DNA from: Caballeronia calidae
Lineage (GTDB): Bacteria > Pseudomonadota > Gammaproteobacteria > Burkholderiales > Burkholderiaceae
Length of the DNA stretch: 64,000 bases
NCBI RefSeq assembly: GCF_900044055.2
Contig: NZ_FCOX02000035.1
Location: 1 to 64,000 of the forward strand
Reading direction: 5' to 3'
Shown here piece by piece: positions 17,826 through 26,840 of this stretch. The position numbers were made by a program, and so were the translations under genes. A model generated the notes under the pieces. It had not been told where the DNA came from and made no database searches. It was given only the letters and a program-made list of their open reading frames with translations. Every line of letters starts with the position of its first letter. The first letter of the stretch is position 1.

Positions 17826-19079
17826 TTGAGCAACAAACCACTCGAAGGCATCAAGATCATCGACTTCACGCACGTGCAGGCCGGTCCCGCATGCACCCAG
17901 ATGCTGGCATGGTTCGGCGCGGACGTGATCAAGGTCGAGCGTCCCGGTTCGGGCGACGTCACGCGTAACCAGTTGCGCGACATTCCGGACGCGGATGCGC
18001 TGTACTTCACGATGCTCAACAGCAACAAGCGCTCGTTGACGCTCGATACGAAGAAGCCCGAAGGCAAGGAAGTGCTGACCAAGCTGATCAAGGAATCGGA
18101 CGTGCTGGTCGAGAATTTCGGGCCGGGCGCGCTGGACCGGATGGGTTTCTCCTGGGAAAACATCAAGGCGCTGAATCCGAAGATGATCGTGGCGTCCGTC
18201 AAGGGCTTCAGCGACGGCCACCACTACGACGACCTGAAAGTCTACGAAAACGTCGCGCAATGCGCGGGTGGCGCGGCATCGACCACGGGCTTCTGGGACG
18301 GCCCGCCGACCATCAGCGCGGCGGCGCTCGGCGACAGCAACACCGGCATGCACCTCGCGATCGGCATCCTGACGGCGATCATCGGCCGTCAGCAAACGGG
18401 CAAGGGGCAGAAGGTTGCCGTGTCGATGCAGGACAGCGTGCTCAATCTGTGCCGCGTGAAGCTGCGCGACCAGCAACGCCTGGATCGCGTCGGCTATCTC
18501 GAGGAATATCCGCAGTATCCGCACGGCACGTTCAGCGACGTCGTGCCGCGTGGCGGCAATGCGGGCGGCGGCGGGCAGCCGGGCTGGGTGCTCAAGTGCA
18601 AGGGCTGGGAAACCGATCCGAACGCCTACATCTACTTCACGATTCAGGGCCACGCGTGGGCGCCGATCTGCCGTGCAATCGGCAAGGAGCAATGGATCGA
18701 AGACCCGGACTACAACACGGCCGAAGCGCGCCAGTCGCACATCTTCGATATCTTCGGCAAGATCGAAGACTGGCTCGCCGACAAGACCAAGTTCGAAGCC
18801 GTCGATATCCTGCGCAAGTTCGATATTCCGTGCGCGCCGGTGCTGACGATGAAGGAACTCGCGAACGACGAGTCGTTGCGCAAGAGCGGTTCCATCGTCG
18901 AAGTGGATCACAAGGTCCGCGGCAAGTACCTCACGGTCGGCAGCCCGATCAAGTTCTCGGAGCTGAAGCCGGAAATCACGAGCTCGCCGCTGCTGGGCGA
19001 GCACACCGAGGAAGTGCTGCGCGAGCTTGGCTATAGCACGGAGCAGGTTGCGCTCATGCAGAAAGCGGGCGCCGTTTGA
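17826..19079 (+). CDS. frc: formyl-CoA:oxalate CoA-transferase
   Basis: 417 residues, a class III CoA-transferase that moves CoA from formyl-CoA to oxalate, regenerating oxalyl-CoA for Oxc. The catalytic aspartate is residue 170 counting Met1 (LGDSNTGMH), matching Asp169 of the Oxalobacter enzyme. The mobile glycine loop is [10 protein letters not shown]. The N-terminus [19 protein letters not shown] is characteristic. The start codon is TTG, supported by AGGAGA seven to eight bases upstream and by the conserved N-terminus. The gene is the second in the oxc operon and ends at a long inverted repeat. Confidence 0.96.
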   Translation: MSNKPLEGIKIIDFTHVQAGPACTQMLAWFGADVIKVERPGSGDVTRNQLRDIPDADALYFTMLNSNKRSLTLDTKKPEGKEVLTKLIKESDVLVENFGPGALDRMGFSWENIKALNPKMIVASVKGFSDGHHYDDLKVYENVAQCAGGAASTTGFWDGPPTISAAALGDSNTGMHLAIGILTAIIGRQQTGKGQKVAVSMQDSVLNLCRVKLRDQQRLDRVGYLEEYPQYPHGTFSDVVPRGGNAGGGGQPGWVLKCKGWETDPNAYIYFTIQGHAWAPICRAIGKEQWIEDPDYNTAEARQSHIFDIFGKIEDWLADKTKFEAVDILRKFDIPCAPVLTMKELANDESLRKSGSIVEVDHKVRGKYLTVGSPIKFSELKPEITSSPLLGEHTEEVLRELGYSTEQVALMQKAGAV

Positions 19080-19106
19080 CGTAGTCGTCCTGGCAGGTAA
19101 AGGTGA

Positions 19107-19177
19107 GCGCTGCCTTCTACGGTCTTTCTTTTTCGCGGCAGTGGTGCGAAAAAGCCAAGGTGAAAGAACGGCAGCGC
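19107..19177 (+). terminator. long interrupted hairpin after frc
   Basis: Three nested stems: GCGCTGCC (19107-19114) with GGCAGCGC (19170-19177), TCTTTC with GAAAGA, and TTTTTCGC (19129-19136) with GCGAAAAA (19146-19153). The whole 71 bases can fold back on itself. It separates the oxc-frc operon from the PAS gene and probably stops or attenuates transcription. Confidence 0.55.
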
Positions 19178-19244
19178 CCCTTCGAATAGACTGGATCGAT
19201 TCGAGCCCGAGCTTCAATCGATACCCCACGATCCGGATGACATC

Positions 19245-19676
19245 ATGACCCACACCATCGACTACGAACAACTCGTCAATGCGATCGGCGACGCCGTCAT
19301 CATTTCGGATGCGAGCGGCGCGATCACACTATGGAATCCGGCGGCGGAACGCATGTTCGGCTTCACCCAAAGCGAAGCATTGGGTCAGTCGCTGGATCTG
19401 ATCATTCCGGAACGCCTGCGCGGTCGTCATTGGGACGGCTATCACAAGACGATGGCGACTGGCGAGACGCGTTATGGACACGATCTGCTCAAGGTGCCCG
19501 CCGTCGATAAAGCCGGACGCGCGATGTCGATTGCGTTCACCGTCGCGCTGTTGCATTCGCCGCAAGGCGAATTGAACGGCATCGTCGCGATCGTCCGCGA
19601 TGAAACGGCGCGGTTTCAGGAAGATCGCGCACTGCGCAAGCGTATCGCCGAGCTGGAGGCAAACGCCAACGCCTGA
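19245..19676 (+). CDS. single-domain PAS sensor protein
   Basis: 143 residues forming one PAS domain (about 8-120) and a short coiled-coil tail (EDRALRKRIAELEANA). No kinase, GGDEF or DNA-binding output is attached. The segment RLRGRHWDGYHKTMATGET aligns by eye with the F-helix of FixL-type haem PAS domains, placing His62 at the haem-ligand position. The FixL distal arginine is not conserved. The domain might therefore bind haem and sense oxygen or redox state, or another small ligand. It lies between frc and the FAH-family gene on the same strand, bounded by hairpins on both sides. The partner protein is unknown. Confidence 0.8.
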   Translation: MTHTIDYEQLVNAIGDAVIISDASGAITLWNPAAERMFGFTQSEALGQSLDLIIPERLRGRHWDGYHKTMATGETRYGHDLLKVPAVDKAGRAMSIAFTVALLHSPQGELNGIVAIVRDETARFQEDRALRKRIAELEANANA

Positions 19677-19766
19677 GCATTCACTGATTCAGAGAACGAA
19701 AAAGCAACCAGGAGAATACAGCTGCGCCCGCGCACCAAAAAATGCGCACGGGCGTAGCTGAGTAAG

Positions 19767-19796
19767 GAAGCGGCCACTCATCCCACCGGCCGCTTC
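19767..19796 (+). terminator. hairpin terminator after the PAS gene
   Basis: GAAGCGGCC (19767-19775) pairs perfectly with GGCCGCTTC (19788-19796) around a 12-base loop. There is no T-run. Confidence 0.5.
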
Positions 19797-19955
19797 ACTC
19801 GATGCCCGTATTCGCGGCTGACCGACCAGGAAACTGACCATCATTCGTACCTCGCGCCAGCTTCGTGCTGATGCGAGGCGCAAGCGGCTGCGTGCGTGCA
19901 TATGACATCGCCGCATCAGCGCGAAAAGGTTTTGCGACATCGGGAAAAAACGATT

Positions 19956-20765
19956 ATGAGCTTGTGGATCCGCTATACGCGCGCGACGGCCAAGGATGAC
20001 GGCCGCACTGGTTTCGGCTTGCTCGAGGACGGGCGCGTGATCGAATACGAAGGAGACATGTTCGCTTCGCCGCGTCGGACAGGACGGACGTTCGACCTCG
20101 AAGAGATTTCGCTGACGAGTCCGTGCGTGCCGAGCCGGATCGTCGCGTTATGGAACAACTTTCATGCGCTCTCCGCGAAGCTGGGCAAGGCGCTGCCCGC
20201 ACACCCGCTGTTTCTCATCAAGCCTTCGACATCCCTCGCAGGACCCGGCGACACGATCCGGCGCCCCGTGGGATACGACGGCAAGATCGTCTATGAAGGC
20301 GAACTCGGCATCGTGATCGGAAAGCGGTGCAGCAATGTGAGTATCGAAGAAGCGGCCGATTACGTGTTCGGCTATACGTGCGTGAACGACGTCACAGCCG
20401 CCGAGCTGCTGTTCGAGGATGCCAACTTTCCGCAATGGTGCCGCGCGAAAGGCTACGACACCTTCGGCTGCATCGGTCCTGCGATCGCAACCGGGCTCGA
20501 CTGGCAAAACACGCACGTCGTGACGACGCTGGACGGCGTCGAGCGACAGAACTATCCGCTTGCCGACATGGCGTTTTCGCCACTGGAACAGGTGAGCCGC
20601 ATTTCCCGCGATATGACCTTGCTGCCAGGCGACGTCATCGCATGCGGCACTTCGCTGGGCGTGGGTTCGATGCGCGACGGCGCGACGGTCGAGGTCTCGA
20701 TCGAAGGCATCGGCACATTGACGAACCACGTGTCCGAAGTCCTCGCGACGGCTGAAGCACGATAA
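19956..20765 (+). CDS. fumarylacetoacetate hydrolase (FAH) family protein
   Basis: 269 residues. The C-terminal FAH domain (from about 60) carries the metal-binding acids: YEGELGIVIGK and, about 30 residues later, CVNDVTAAELLFED. The substrate loop is PQWCRAKGYDTFGCIGPAI, and the end is GDVIACGTSLGVGSMRDGATVEV. Family members hydrolyse or decarboxylate beta-keto acids and isomerise dienoates; some, such as FAHD1, decarboxylate oxaloacetate. Placement between the oxalate operon and pntAB suggests a role in C2-C4 acid metabolism, but the substrate is open. The ATG at 19956 is preferred over an earlier ATG at 19896 because the family N-terminus starts WIRYTRA. Confidence 0.82.
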   Translation: MSLWIRYTRATAKDDGRTGFGLLEDGRVIEYEGDMFASPRRTGRTFDLEEISLTSPCVPSRIVALWNNFHALSAKLGKALPAHPLFLIKPSTSLAGPGDTIRRPVGYDGKIVYEGELGIVIGKRCSNVSIEEAADYVFGYTCVNDVTAAELLFEDANFPQWCRAKGYDTFGCIGPAIATGLDWQNTHVVTTLDGVERQNYPLADMAFSPLEQVSRISRDMTLLPGDVIACGTSLGVGSMRDGATVEVSIEGIGTLTNHVSEVLATAEAR

Positions 20766-20840
20766 GCCTTCTCAGGCGCAATCAGGCGCATCCAGGCGTG
20801 CGCCACTCAAGAATACAAACCGTCGATTGGGAACACAGTC

Positions 20841-22400
20841 ATGCCAATGATGATTGCTGTGCCACGGGAGCGCTATCCCGGGGAGCGTCGCGTCGCGTTG
20901 ACGCCAGAAGTAGTCGGGCACCTGCTGAAGCTCGGTTTCGAGGTTACCGTCGAGGCCGGCGCGGGTGAGCTTGCCGCATTCGCCGACGATGCCTATCGCG
21001 CCGCGGGTGCGCACATCGCCAAGGATGCGCCATCGCTCTATGCAGGCGCGGATATCGTCGTGAAAGTGCGTGCGCCTTCCATCGCGCCTGAATCCGATGA
21101 AGTCGAGTGGCTGCGCGCAGGGTCGACGCTGATCAGCTTTGTCTGGCCGGCGCAGAACGCGGCGCTATTGACGCGCCTGAGCGCGCGCAACGTCACCGTG
21201 CTCGCGATGGACTGCGTGCCGCGCATTTCGCGCGCGCAAAAGCTCGATGCATTGAGTTCGATGGCCAATATGGCGGGCTATCGCGCGGTCATCGAAGCTG
21301 CGCACGGGTTCGGCCGCGGTTTCATGGGACAGATCACGGCGGCAGGCAAGATCGCGCCGGCGAAAGTGATGGTGATCGGCGCCGGCGTGGCGGGACTGGC
21401 GGCGATCGGCGCGGCGCGCAGTCTTGGCGCGATCGTCCGTGCGTTCGATACGAGGCCCGAAGTGCGGCAGCAGGTCGAGAGCATGGGCGCCGAGTTTCTC
21501 GAGCTCGACTATGTCGAGGACGGCAGCGGCAACGGCGGCTACGCCAAAGAGATGAGCCCCGAATTCATCGCTGCTGAAATGGCGCTCTTTGCCGCGCAAG
21601 CGAAGGAAGTCGACATCATCGTGACGACCGCGCTGATCCCCGGTAAGCCCGCGCCGAAACTGATCACCGCCGACATGGTGCGCAGCATGCGCCAGGGCAG
21701 CGTGATCGTCGACATGGCGGCGGAGCAGGGCGGCAACTGCGAACTGACGCAGCCGGGCGAGGCGGCATCCGTGGAAGGCGTCACGATCGTCGGCTATACG
21801 GATCTCCCGTCGCGCATGGCAACGCAATCGAGCCAGCTGTACGGCACGAATCTGCGGCATCTGCTGACCGATCTGACGCCGCAGAAGAACGGCGAGATCG
21901 TGCTCGATACCGCTGACGAGGTGATCGGCGGCGTAACGGTGGTGCTGCGCGGCGAAGTGAAGTGGCCGCCGCCCAAGAGACCCGAGCCCGCGGTTGCCCC
22001 GCCCGCTGCCGCAAAGCCCGCAGCGCCGATTGTCGTGACCGTCGAACAGAAGCGCCGCGCAGGATGGATCGGCGTGGCCGGGCTCGTTATTTCAGCGGCA
22101 TTGCTTGCGGCGCTGGGCGCCGTTGCTCCGCCTGCGTTCGTCGCGCACTTCACCGTGTTCGTGCTGGCCATCTTCATCGGCTTCCAGGTCGTGTGGAACG
22201 TGACGCCCGCCTTGCACACGCCGCTGATGAGCGTGACGAATGCGGTCAGTGGAATCATCGTGACGGGCGCGCTGCTGCAGGTCGGCACGCCGCATCATCT
22301 GGTCGCGATTCTCGCCGGCCTCGCGATATTGGTCGCGACGATCAACATCGCTGGTGGATTTCTCGTCACTCAACGCATGTTGAACATGTTCCAGCGCTAA
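20841..22400 (+). CDS. pntA: proton-translocating NAD(P) transhydrogenase, alpha subunit
   Basis: 519 residues, the single-chain form as in E. coli (about 510), with NAD-binding domain I at 1-380 and four membrane helices at 405-519. Domain I starts [19 protein letters not shown]. It has the Rossmann motif [20 protein letters not shown] and the mobile-loop region [21 protein letters not shown] proline/alanine-rich linker (near 375-395) joins the two parts. With PntB it uses proton flow across the inner membrane to reduce NADP with NADH. pntB follows after 10 bases. The position downstream of oxc-frc suggests NADPH supply for reductive assimilation of oxalate. Confidence 0.95.
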   Translation: MPMMIAVPRERYPGERRVALTPEVVGHLLKLGFEVTVEAGAGELAAFADDAYRAAGAHIAKDAPSLYAGADIVVKVRAPSIAPESDEVEWLRAGSTLISFVWPAQNAALLTRLSARNVTVLAMDCVPRISRAQKLDALSSMANMAGYRAVIEAAHGFGRGFMGQITAAGKIAPAKVMVIGAGVAGLAAIGAARSLGAIVRAFDTRPEVRQQVESMGAEFLELDYVEDGSGNGGYAKEMSPEFIAAEMALFAAQAKEVDIIVTTALIPGKPAPKLITADMVRSMRQGSVIVDMAAEQGGNCELTQPGEAASVEGVTIVGYTDLPSRMATQSSQLYGTNLRHLLTDLTPQKNGEIVLDTADEVIGGVTVVLRGEVKWPPPKRPEPAVAPPAAAKPAAPIVVTVEQKRRAGWIGVAGLVISAALLAALGAVAPPAFVAHFTVFVLAIFIGFQVVWNVTPALHTPLMSVTNAVSGIIVTGALLQVGTPHHLVAILAGLAILVATINIAGGFLVTQRMLNMFQR

Positions 22401-22410
22401 GGAGATCGAC

Positions 22411-23808
22411 ATGCAAAACGGAATCGGAAGCATCGCCTATCTGGCGGCGAGCGTGCTGTTCATCCTGAGCCTGCGCGGGCTCAGCCATCCATCGACGGCG
22501 CGGCGCGGCAACCTCTATGGCGTCGTCGGCATGGCCATCGCCATCGTCACCACGCTATGGCTCAACGGCGGGGCCGCGTTGCCGGTCGTCGTCGTGCTGA
22601 TGACGATCGGCATAGCGGGCGGCGCGATACTTGCGCGGCGCGTCGAGATGACACAGATGCCGCAGCTCGTCGCGGCGTTGCACAGTTTCGTGGGTCTGGC
22701 GGCCGTGCTGGTCGCCATTGCGAGCTACCTGTCGCCGGCAGTCGACGCGGAGTCGGGTGGCGTGGCGCAATCGGTCCACAATGTCGAGATTTATCTCGGC
22801 GTGTTCATCGGCGCGATAACGTTCACGGGGTCTATCGCTGCGTTCCTGAAGTTGCAGGGTGTGGTGGGCGGCAAGCCGCTGTTGCTGCCGATGCGGCACA
22901 CGCTGAATCTCGTGGGCGTGTTTGCGTGCATTGCGCTCGGCTATGTGTTCCTCACAGCGCCCGACGCGGAGGTGGGCATCAGCTCGCTGCTTACGATGAC
23001 CGCGATCGCCGCGCTGATCGGCGTGCATCTGGTGATGGCGATCGGCGGCGCGGACATGCCGGTGGTCGTGTCGATGCTGAACAGCTACTCGGGGTGGGCC
23101 GCCGCTGCGACCGGCTTCATGCTCAGCAATGATCTGTTGATCGTGACCGGAGCGCTGGTCGGATCGAGCGGGGCGATTCTGAGCTACATCATGTGCCGCG
23201 CGATGAACCGCAAATTCCTCGCCGTGATTCTGGGCGGGTTCGGCACGGCGACGTCGACCGCAGCGAAGGCGATCGAAGGGGAAGTCGCGCCGGTCACTGT
23301 CGACGAAGTCGGCTCGCTGCTGCGCGATGCGTCGGAAGTCGTCATCGTGCCCGGCTACGGCATGGCGGTCGCGCAGGCTCAGGCGACGATCAGCGAGATC
23401 ACGAAGAAGCTGCGCAGCAAAGGCGTGAACGTGCGATTCGGCATTCACCCGGTGGCGGGCCGCTTGCCGGGGCACATGAACGTACTGCTGGCAGAGGCGA
23501 AGGTGCCCTACGACATCGTCCTCGAGATGGATGAGATCAACGACGACTTCTCCAACACGGATGTCGTGCTCGTGATCGGCGCAAACGACATCGTGAATCC
23601 TGGCGCGCTCGAGGACCCGGGCAGCCCGATCGCCGGCATGCCTGTGCTCGAAGTGTGGAAGGCGCGCACCGTGGTCGTGTCCAAACGAAGCATGGCAGCA
23701 GGCTACGCCGGTGTCGACAACCCGCTTTTCTATAAAGAAAACACGCGGATGCTCTTCGGCGATGCGAAGGGCAGTGTCGATGCGCTGCTCAGTCATCTTG
23801 CCGCCTGA
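22411..23808 (+). CDS. pntB: NAD(P) transhydrogenase, beta subunit
   Basis: 465 residues, full length. Eight or nine membrane helices occupy about residues 1-260. The NADP-binding domain III occupies the C-terminal 175, with [31 protein letters not shown], the conserved [20 protein letters not shown] and [17 protein letters not shown]. The [14 protein letters not shown] helix segment ([14 protein letters not shown]) belongs to the proton channel. It is the second gene of the pnt operon, with a GGAG-type site before the ATG. The PanE-family gene begins 112 bases later and may be co-transcribed. Confidence 0.95.
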   Translation: MQNGIGSIAYLAASVLFILSLRGLSHPSTARRGNLYGVVGMAIAIVTTLWLNGGAALPVVVVLMTIGIAGGAILARRVEMTQMPQLVAALHSFVGLAAVLVAIASYLSPAVDAESGGVAQSVHNVEIYLGVFIGAITFTGSIAAFLKLQGVVGGKPLLLPMRHTLNLVGVFACIALGYVFLTAPDAEVGISSLLTMTAIAALIGVHLVMAIGGADMPVVVSMLNSYSGWAAAATGFMLSNDLLIVTGALVGSSGAILSYIMCRAMNRKFLAVILGGFGTATSTAAKAIEGEVAPVTVDEVGSLLRDASEVVIVPGYGMAVAQAQATISEITKKLRSKGVNVRFGIHPVAGRLPGHMNVLLAEAKVPYDIVLEMDEINDDFSNTDVVLVIGANDIVNPGALEDPGSPIAGMPVLEVWKARTVVVSKRSMAAGYAGVDNPLFYKENTRMLFGDAKGSVDALLSHLAA

Positions 23809-23920
23809 GACGGATCGACGGCGAAGACAAAGCACTGCATATGGGAAAGGCCTGGCCTTGGCGGCTGAAACGAAAACGTGTTTCAGCGCCCGGCATTCTT
23901 GACGTGTAACGGGAGTAACG

Positions 23921-24940
23921 ATGAAGATCTGTGTCTATGGCGCCGGTGCAATCGGTGCATACCTTGGCGCGCAGCTGGCATCTGCCGGCGCTGACGTGAG
24001 CTTCGTTGCGCGTGGTCCGCACCTCGCAGCGATGCAGGAGAACGGCGTGCGGTTGCAAATCGATGGCGGGGAACGTGTCGTCAGGGTCCGGTGCGCGTCG
24101 GATCCGCGCGAGCTCGGTCCGCAGGATTACGTGATCGTCGCGTTGAAAGCGCATTCAGTGCCCGGTGTCGTCGATCAGATTCAGACTTTGCTCGGGCCGG
24201 AGACGGCCATCGTCACGGCGGTCAACGGGATTCCCTATTGGTACTTCTACAAGCACGGAGGCGAGCTGGAAGGGTCCACGCTCGATAGCGTCGATCCCGG
24301 GGGAAAGCAATGGAACGCGCTCGGACCGGAGCGTGCGATCGGTTGCGTGGTGTACCCGGCGGCGGAAGTCGTGGCACCAGGTGTGATCCGCCATGTATAT
24401 GGCAAGAAGTTTCCGATCGGCGAACCCAATGGAGAGCGCAGCGGCCGCATTCAAAAGCTGCATGAAATCATGAGCGCGGCGGATCTGGATGCGCCCATCC
24501 GCGAGTCTATCCGTGATGAAATCTGGCTGAAGCTCTGGGGTAATCTCTGTTTCAACCCGATCAGCGCATTGACCCATGCCACGCTCGATGTCATTACGAG
24601 TAATCCGGCTACGCGAGCCGTGTCGAAGGCCATGATGCTGGAGGCGAAAGCGATTGCCGATCGCTTCGACGTGCATTTCCGTGTGGACGTCGAAAGGCGT
24701 ATCGACGGCGCGGGGGCAGTCGGCGCGCATAAGACGTCGATGCTCCAGGATCTCGAGGCAAACAGGCCGATGGAGATCGATCCGCTCCTCACCGTCGTGC
24801 AGGAAATGGGGCGTCTTGTCGGGCAAGCGACACCGACGATCGATACGGTGCTCGCGCTCATCAAGCTGCGAGGACAGATTGCGGAGCAATCGCCCCGATC
24901 AACGGCAAAATCGGCGCCTGTCGTCGAAACGACTTCATAG
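23921..24940 (+). CDS. PanE-family (2-dehydropantoate 2-reductase-like) NADPH reductase, candidate oxalyl-CoA reductase
   Basis: 339 residues, somewhat longer than classical ApbA/PanE (about 300). The N-terminal Rossmann motif is GAGAIGAYLGAQLA (residues 7-20), and DYVIVALKAHSVP is the following conserved strand. The helical C-terminal domain contains EIWLKLWGNLCFNPISALTH and HKTSMLQDLEANRPMEIDPL, with the ketopantoate-reductase type lysine and acidic residues. The family uses NADPH. Association with oxc-frc and pntAB makes a role in oxalate assimilation more likely than pantothenate synthesis: I recall, unverified, a PanE-family protein being assigned as oxalyl-CoA reductase in a methylotroph. 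Annotating it plainly as panE could mislead. Confidence 0.75.
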   Translation: MKICVYGAGAIGAYLGAQLASAGADVSFVARGPHLAAMQENGVRLQIDGGERVVRVRCASDPRELGPQDYVIVALKAHSVPGVVDQIQTLLGPETAIVTAVNGIPYWYFYKHGGELEGSTLDSVDPGGKQWNALGPERAIGCVVYPAAEVVAPGVIRHVYGKKFPIGEPNGERSGRIQKLHEIMSAADLDAPIRESIRDEIWLKLWGNLCFNPISALTHATLDVITSNPATRAVSKAMMLEAKAIADRFDVHFRVDVERRIDGAGAVGAHKTSMLQDLEANRPMEIDPLLTVVQEMGRLVGQATPTIDTVLALIKLRGQIAEQSPRSTAKSAPVVETTS

Positions 24941-25106
24941 ACGTGCTATGGCGAGACGCTCGGGCGAGGACACTCGAGCTATGCTATTCGTCTGAATCGG
25001 GTCATTGCCGAACAAGCACGAGCGGCCGATCTCTCGTCTTCCCATTCGAGCCGTCGAAAGGGCCGGCGATGGAGGAGCTGAATCCGCAATGACCCTATCG
25101 GCATTG

Positions 25107-26294
25107 CTAACTTGCGACGGCGAGCGATTCGAGCGCGACCTCCATCTCCGCCTCCACCTCCACCCGATTACGACCATTGCCCTTCGCACGATACAGCGCG
25201 TGGTCTGCATGCTTCAATAATTGTTCGATGGTCGCTTCGCGCGCATTGAGACATGCAATTCCGATGCTACAGGTATATGAAGGCAAGGCTGAGCCGTCCG
25301 TCCATGCGATACGTGCCTGCAGTGCACGGGCGAGGCCGAGCGGTTCATCGACGATCTTGCAAGGGAGAAGCACCGCGAACTCCTCTCCGCCCCAGCGCGC
25401 GAAGTGAGCGTGCTGGGGGAGCGCGAGAGCAGCGCGTCGCGCGAAATCCACCAGGATGTCGTCACCCATCGAGTGACCGTAGGTGTCGTTGATTCTTTTG
25501 AAATGGTCGAGGTCGATCAGCAGCAGTGACAGGTAGGGTCCCGTCCGGCGAGGCGCTTCCCTCGCAATCTTGTGGGCCTCCAGAAGAGCGCGGCGATTGA
25601 GGAGGCCAGTGAGCGGATCGATGAGAGAAAGTTGTTCGAGATGAATTCGAAGTCTATTCACTGCTGTCAGCATGAATCCCACCGTTATGCTGAGGGACAT
25701 GAATGCGCCGCTGCTCAGGTAAATCAGTTGCACCAGATCCTGCGCGTATAAGCCTTCGTGCGCGGATCCCGGTTTTAGCGACGTCACGATTCTCGTTAAA
25801 GTTATGAGCGTCTCGACTGCAAACATGGAGCCTACGACCTTCGCGCCATTATCCCTTTGCCCGAACCTCAGTAGTTCATAAGCTAAAAGGGCGAAAAGCA
25901 GTGCAAGAATGACATTCGTGCACAGGGAGCGCCCGTAAGGGGCGAAGTCGATCCATGTCATCCAGCTAAGGCAGACCGCATCGATCACAGTCAACGCTGA
26001 GACGAACCGGACAAAAGGTACTCGGCCGAAGTAGCGCTGACTGCCAATGAGCCAAAGTCCTATACCGCCGACGATACATATATTGCCGCAGATGACCGAG
26101 AGCCAGTCCGGAAGCGTATCGCGCAGCGCCATGAGGAATGTGGCAGCCGAAAAGACAAGTGAGCCCTGCGCCCATTGCGCTACACCGCGAATGCTTCTGG
26201 GAAATGTTCTGCCTATCGAAAACATCACTAGCGCCATCAGTCCGGGCATCACGGATGCCATCAGCAGGACGGTACGCAGGTCAAACGTGGGCAT
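25107..26294 (-). CDS. membrane-bound diguanylate cyclase (GGDEF)
   Basis: 395 residues. About six hydrophobic helices occupy residues 5-215 as a membrane sensor. They are followed by a catalytic GGDEF domain (about 235-385) with DPLTGLLNRRALLEAH, LLLIDLDHFKRINDTYGHS, the active-site WGGEEFAVLLPC and YTCSIGIACL. It should make cyclic di-GMP from two GTP. The allosteric inhibition site (RxxD five residues before GGEEF) is absent; the sequence there is PQHAHFAR. The ATG at 26294 was chosen because the in-frame extension upstream is hydrophilic and arginine-rich. It stands alone between non-coding gaps. Confidence 0.87.
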   Translation of the reverse strand: MPTFDLRTVLLMASVMPGLMALVMFSIGRTFPRSIRGVAQWAQGSLVFSAATFLMALRDTLPDWLSVICGNICIVGGIGLWLIGSQRYFGRVPFVRFVSALTVIDAVCLSWMTWIDFAPYGRSLCTNVILALLFALLAYELLRFGQRDNGAKVVGSMFAVETLITLTRIVTSLKPGSAHEGLYAQDLVQLIYLSSGAFMSLSITVGFMLTAVNRLRIHLEQLSLIDPLTGLLNRRALLEAHKIAREAPRRTGPYLSLLLIDLDHFKRINDTYGHSMGDDILVDFARRAALALPQHAHFARWGGEEFAVLLPCKIVDEPLGLARALQARIAWTDGSALPSYTCSIGIACLNAREATIEQLLKHADHALYRAKGNGRNRVEVEAEMEVALESLAVAS

Positions 26295-26840
26295 GATTGG
26301 CTTGTTGGAGCGCGATGTACCGCAGTTTTCAAAGCGTAGTGACGTTGCCGCGTCGAAAGCCCTGCGTCGCGACAGCGCGGGCGGTGGCTGCCGAGTGAGC
26401 GGCAACCGACGGTTGAATTTGGTCGCTAAGCTGCTAATCGAGTCGATAGACCCACTGTCGATCAACATCGAATAACGGCGCGCGATTGCAAAACTTTAGA
26501 GAATTGCGGGCCGATTCCAACAAATAACGGCACCGACTTGTTGTCGACTTCAATCATTCAGTAGAGCCGGGAGGGTGCGCGGGGCCATGCGCTACCGGCG
26601 TTGCGTGCGCTTGCGCCATTCGTCCAGTATCTTCAACGTTGCCTGCATTGACGGCTAAGGCGGGCGTTTGCACGACGTGGTTTCGCCCGCATTATCCGCT
26701 CGCGGCGGCCGAGTCACGTGAATGAAGCAGGATGCGTCGAAAGCGACGCGCATCGCGTCGCTTACCGGCGAACGGCCGCATCATGCGAGAAGCGTCGCGC
26801 TATCTCGATGATGTCGGACGCACATTCGATCAGGACACTT
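26295..26840. other. 546-base gap without a convincing gene
   Basis: Only short overlapping frames with arginine-rich translations occur here. I see no hairpin with a T-run, no repeat and no RNA gene. It probably holds the promoter of the diguanylate cyclase gene and the 3' region of the sulfoxide-synthase gene. Confidence 0.5.

Noticed and set aside
17721-19271. 516-codon open frame antisense to frc
   Set aside because: It is arginine- and valine-rich with no family-like motifs and mirrors the codon bias of frc, which has an exact catalytic match. High-GC genes produce such shadows.
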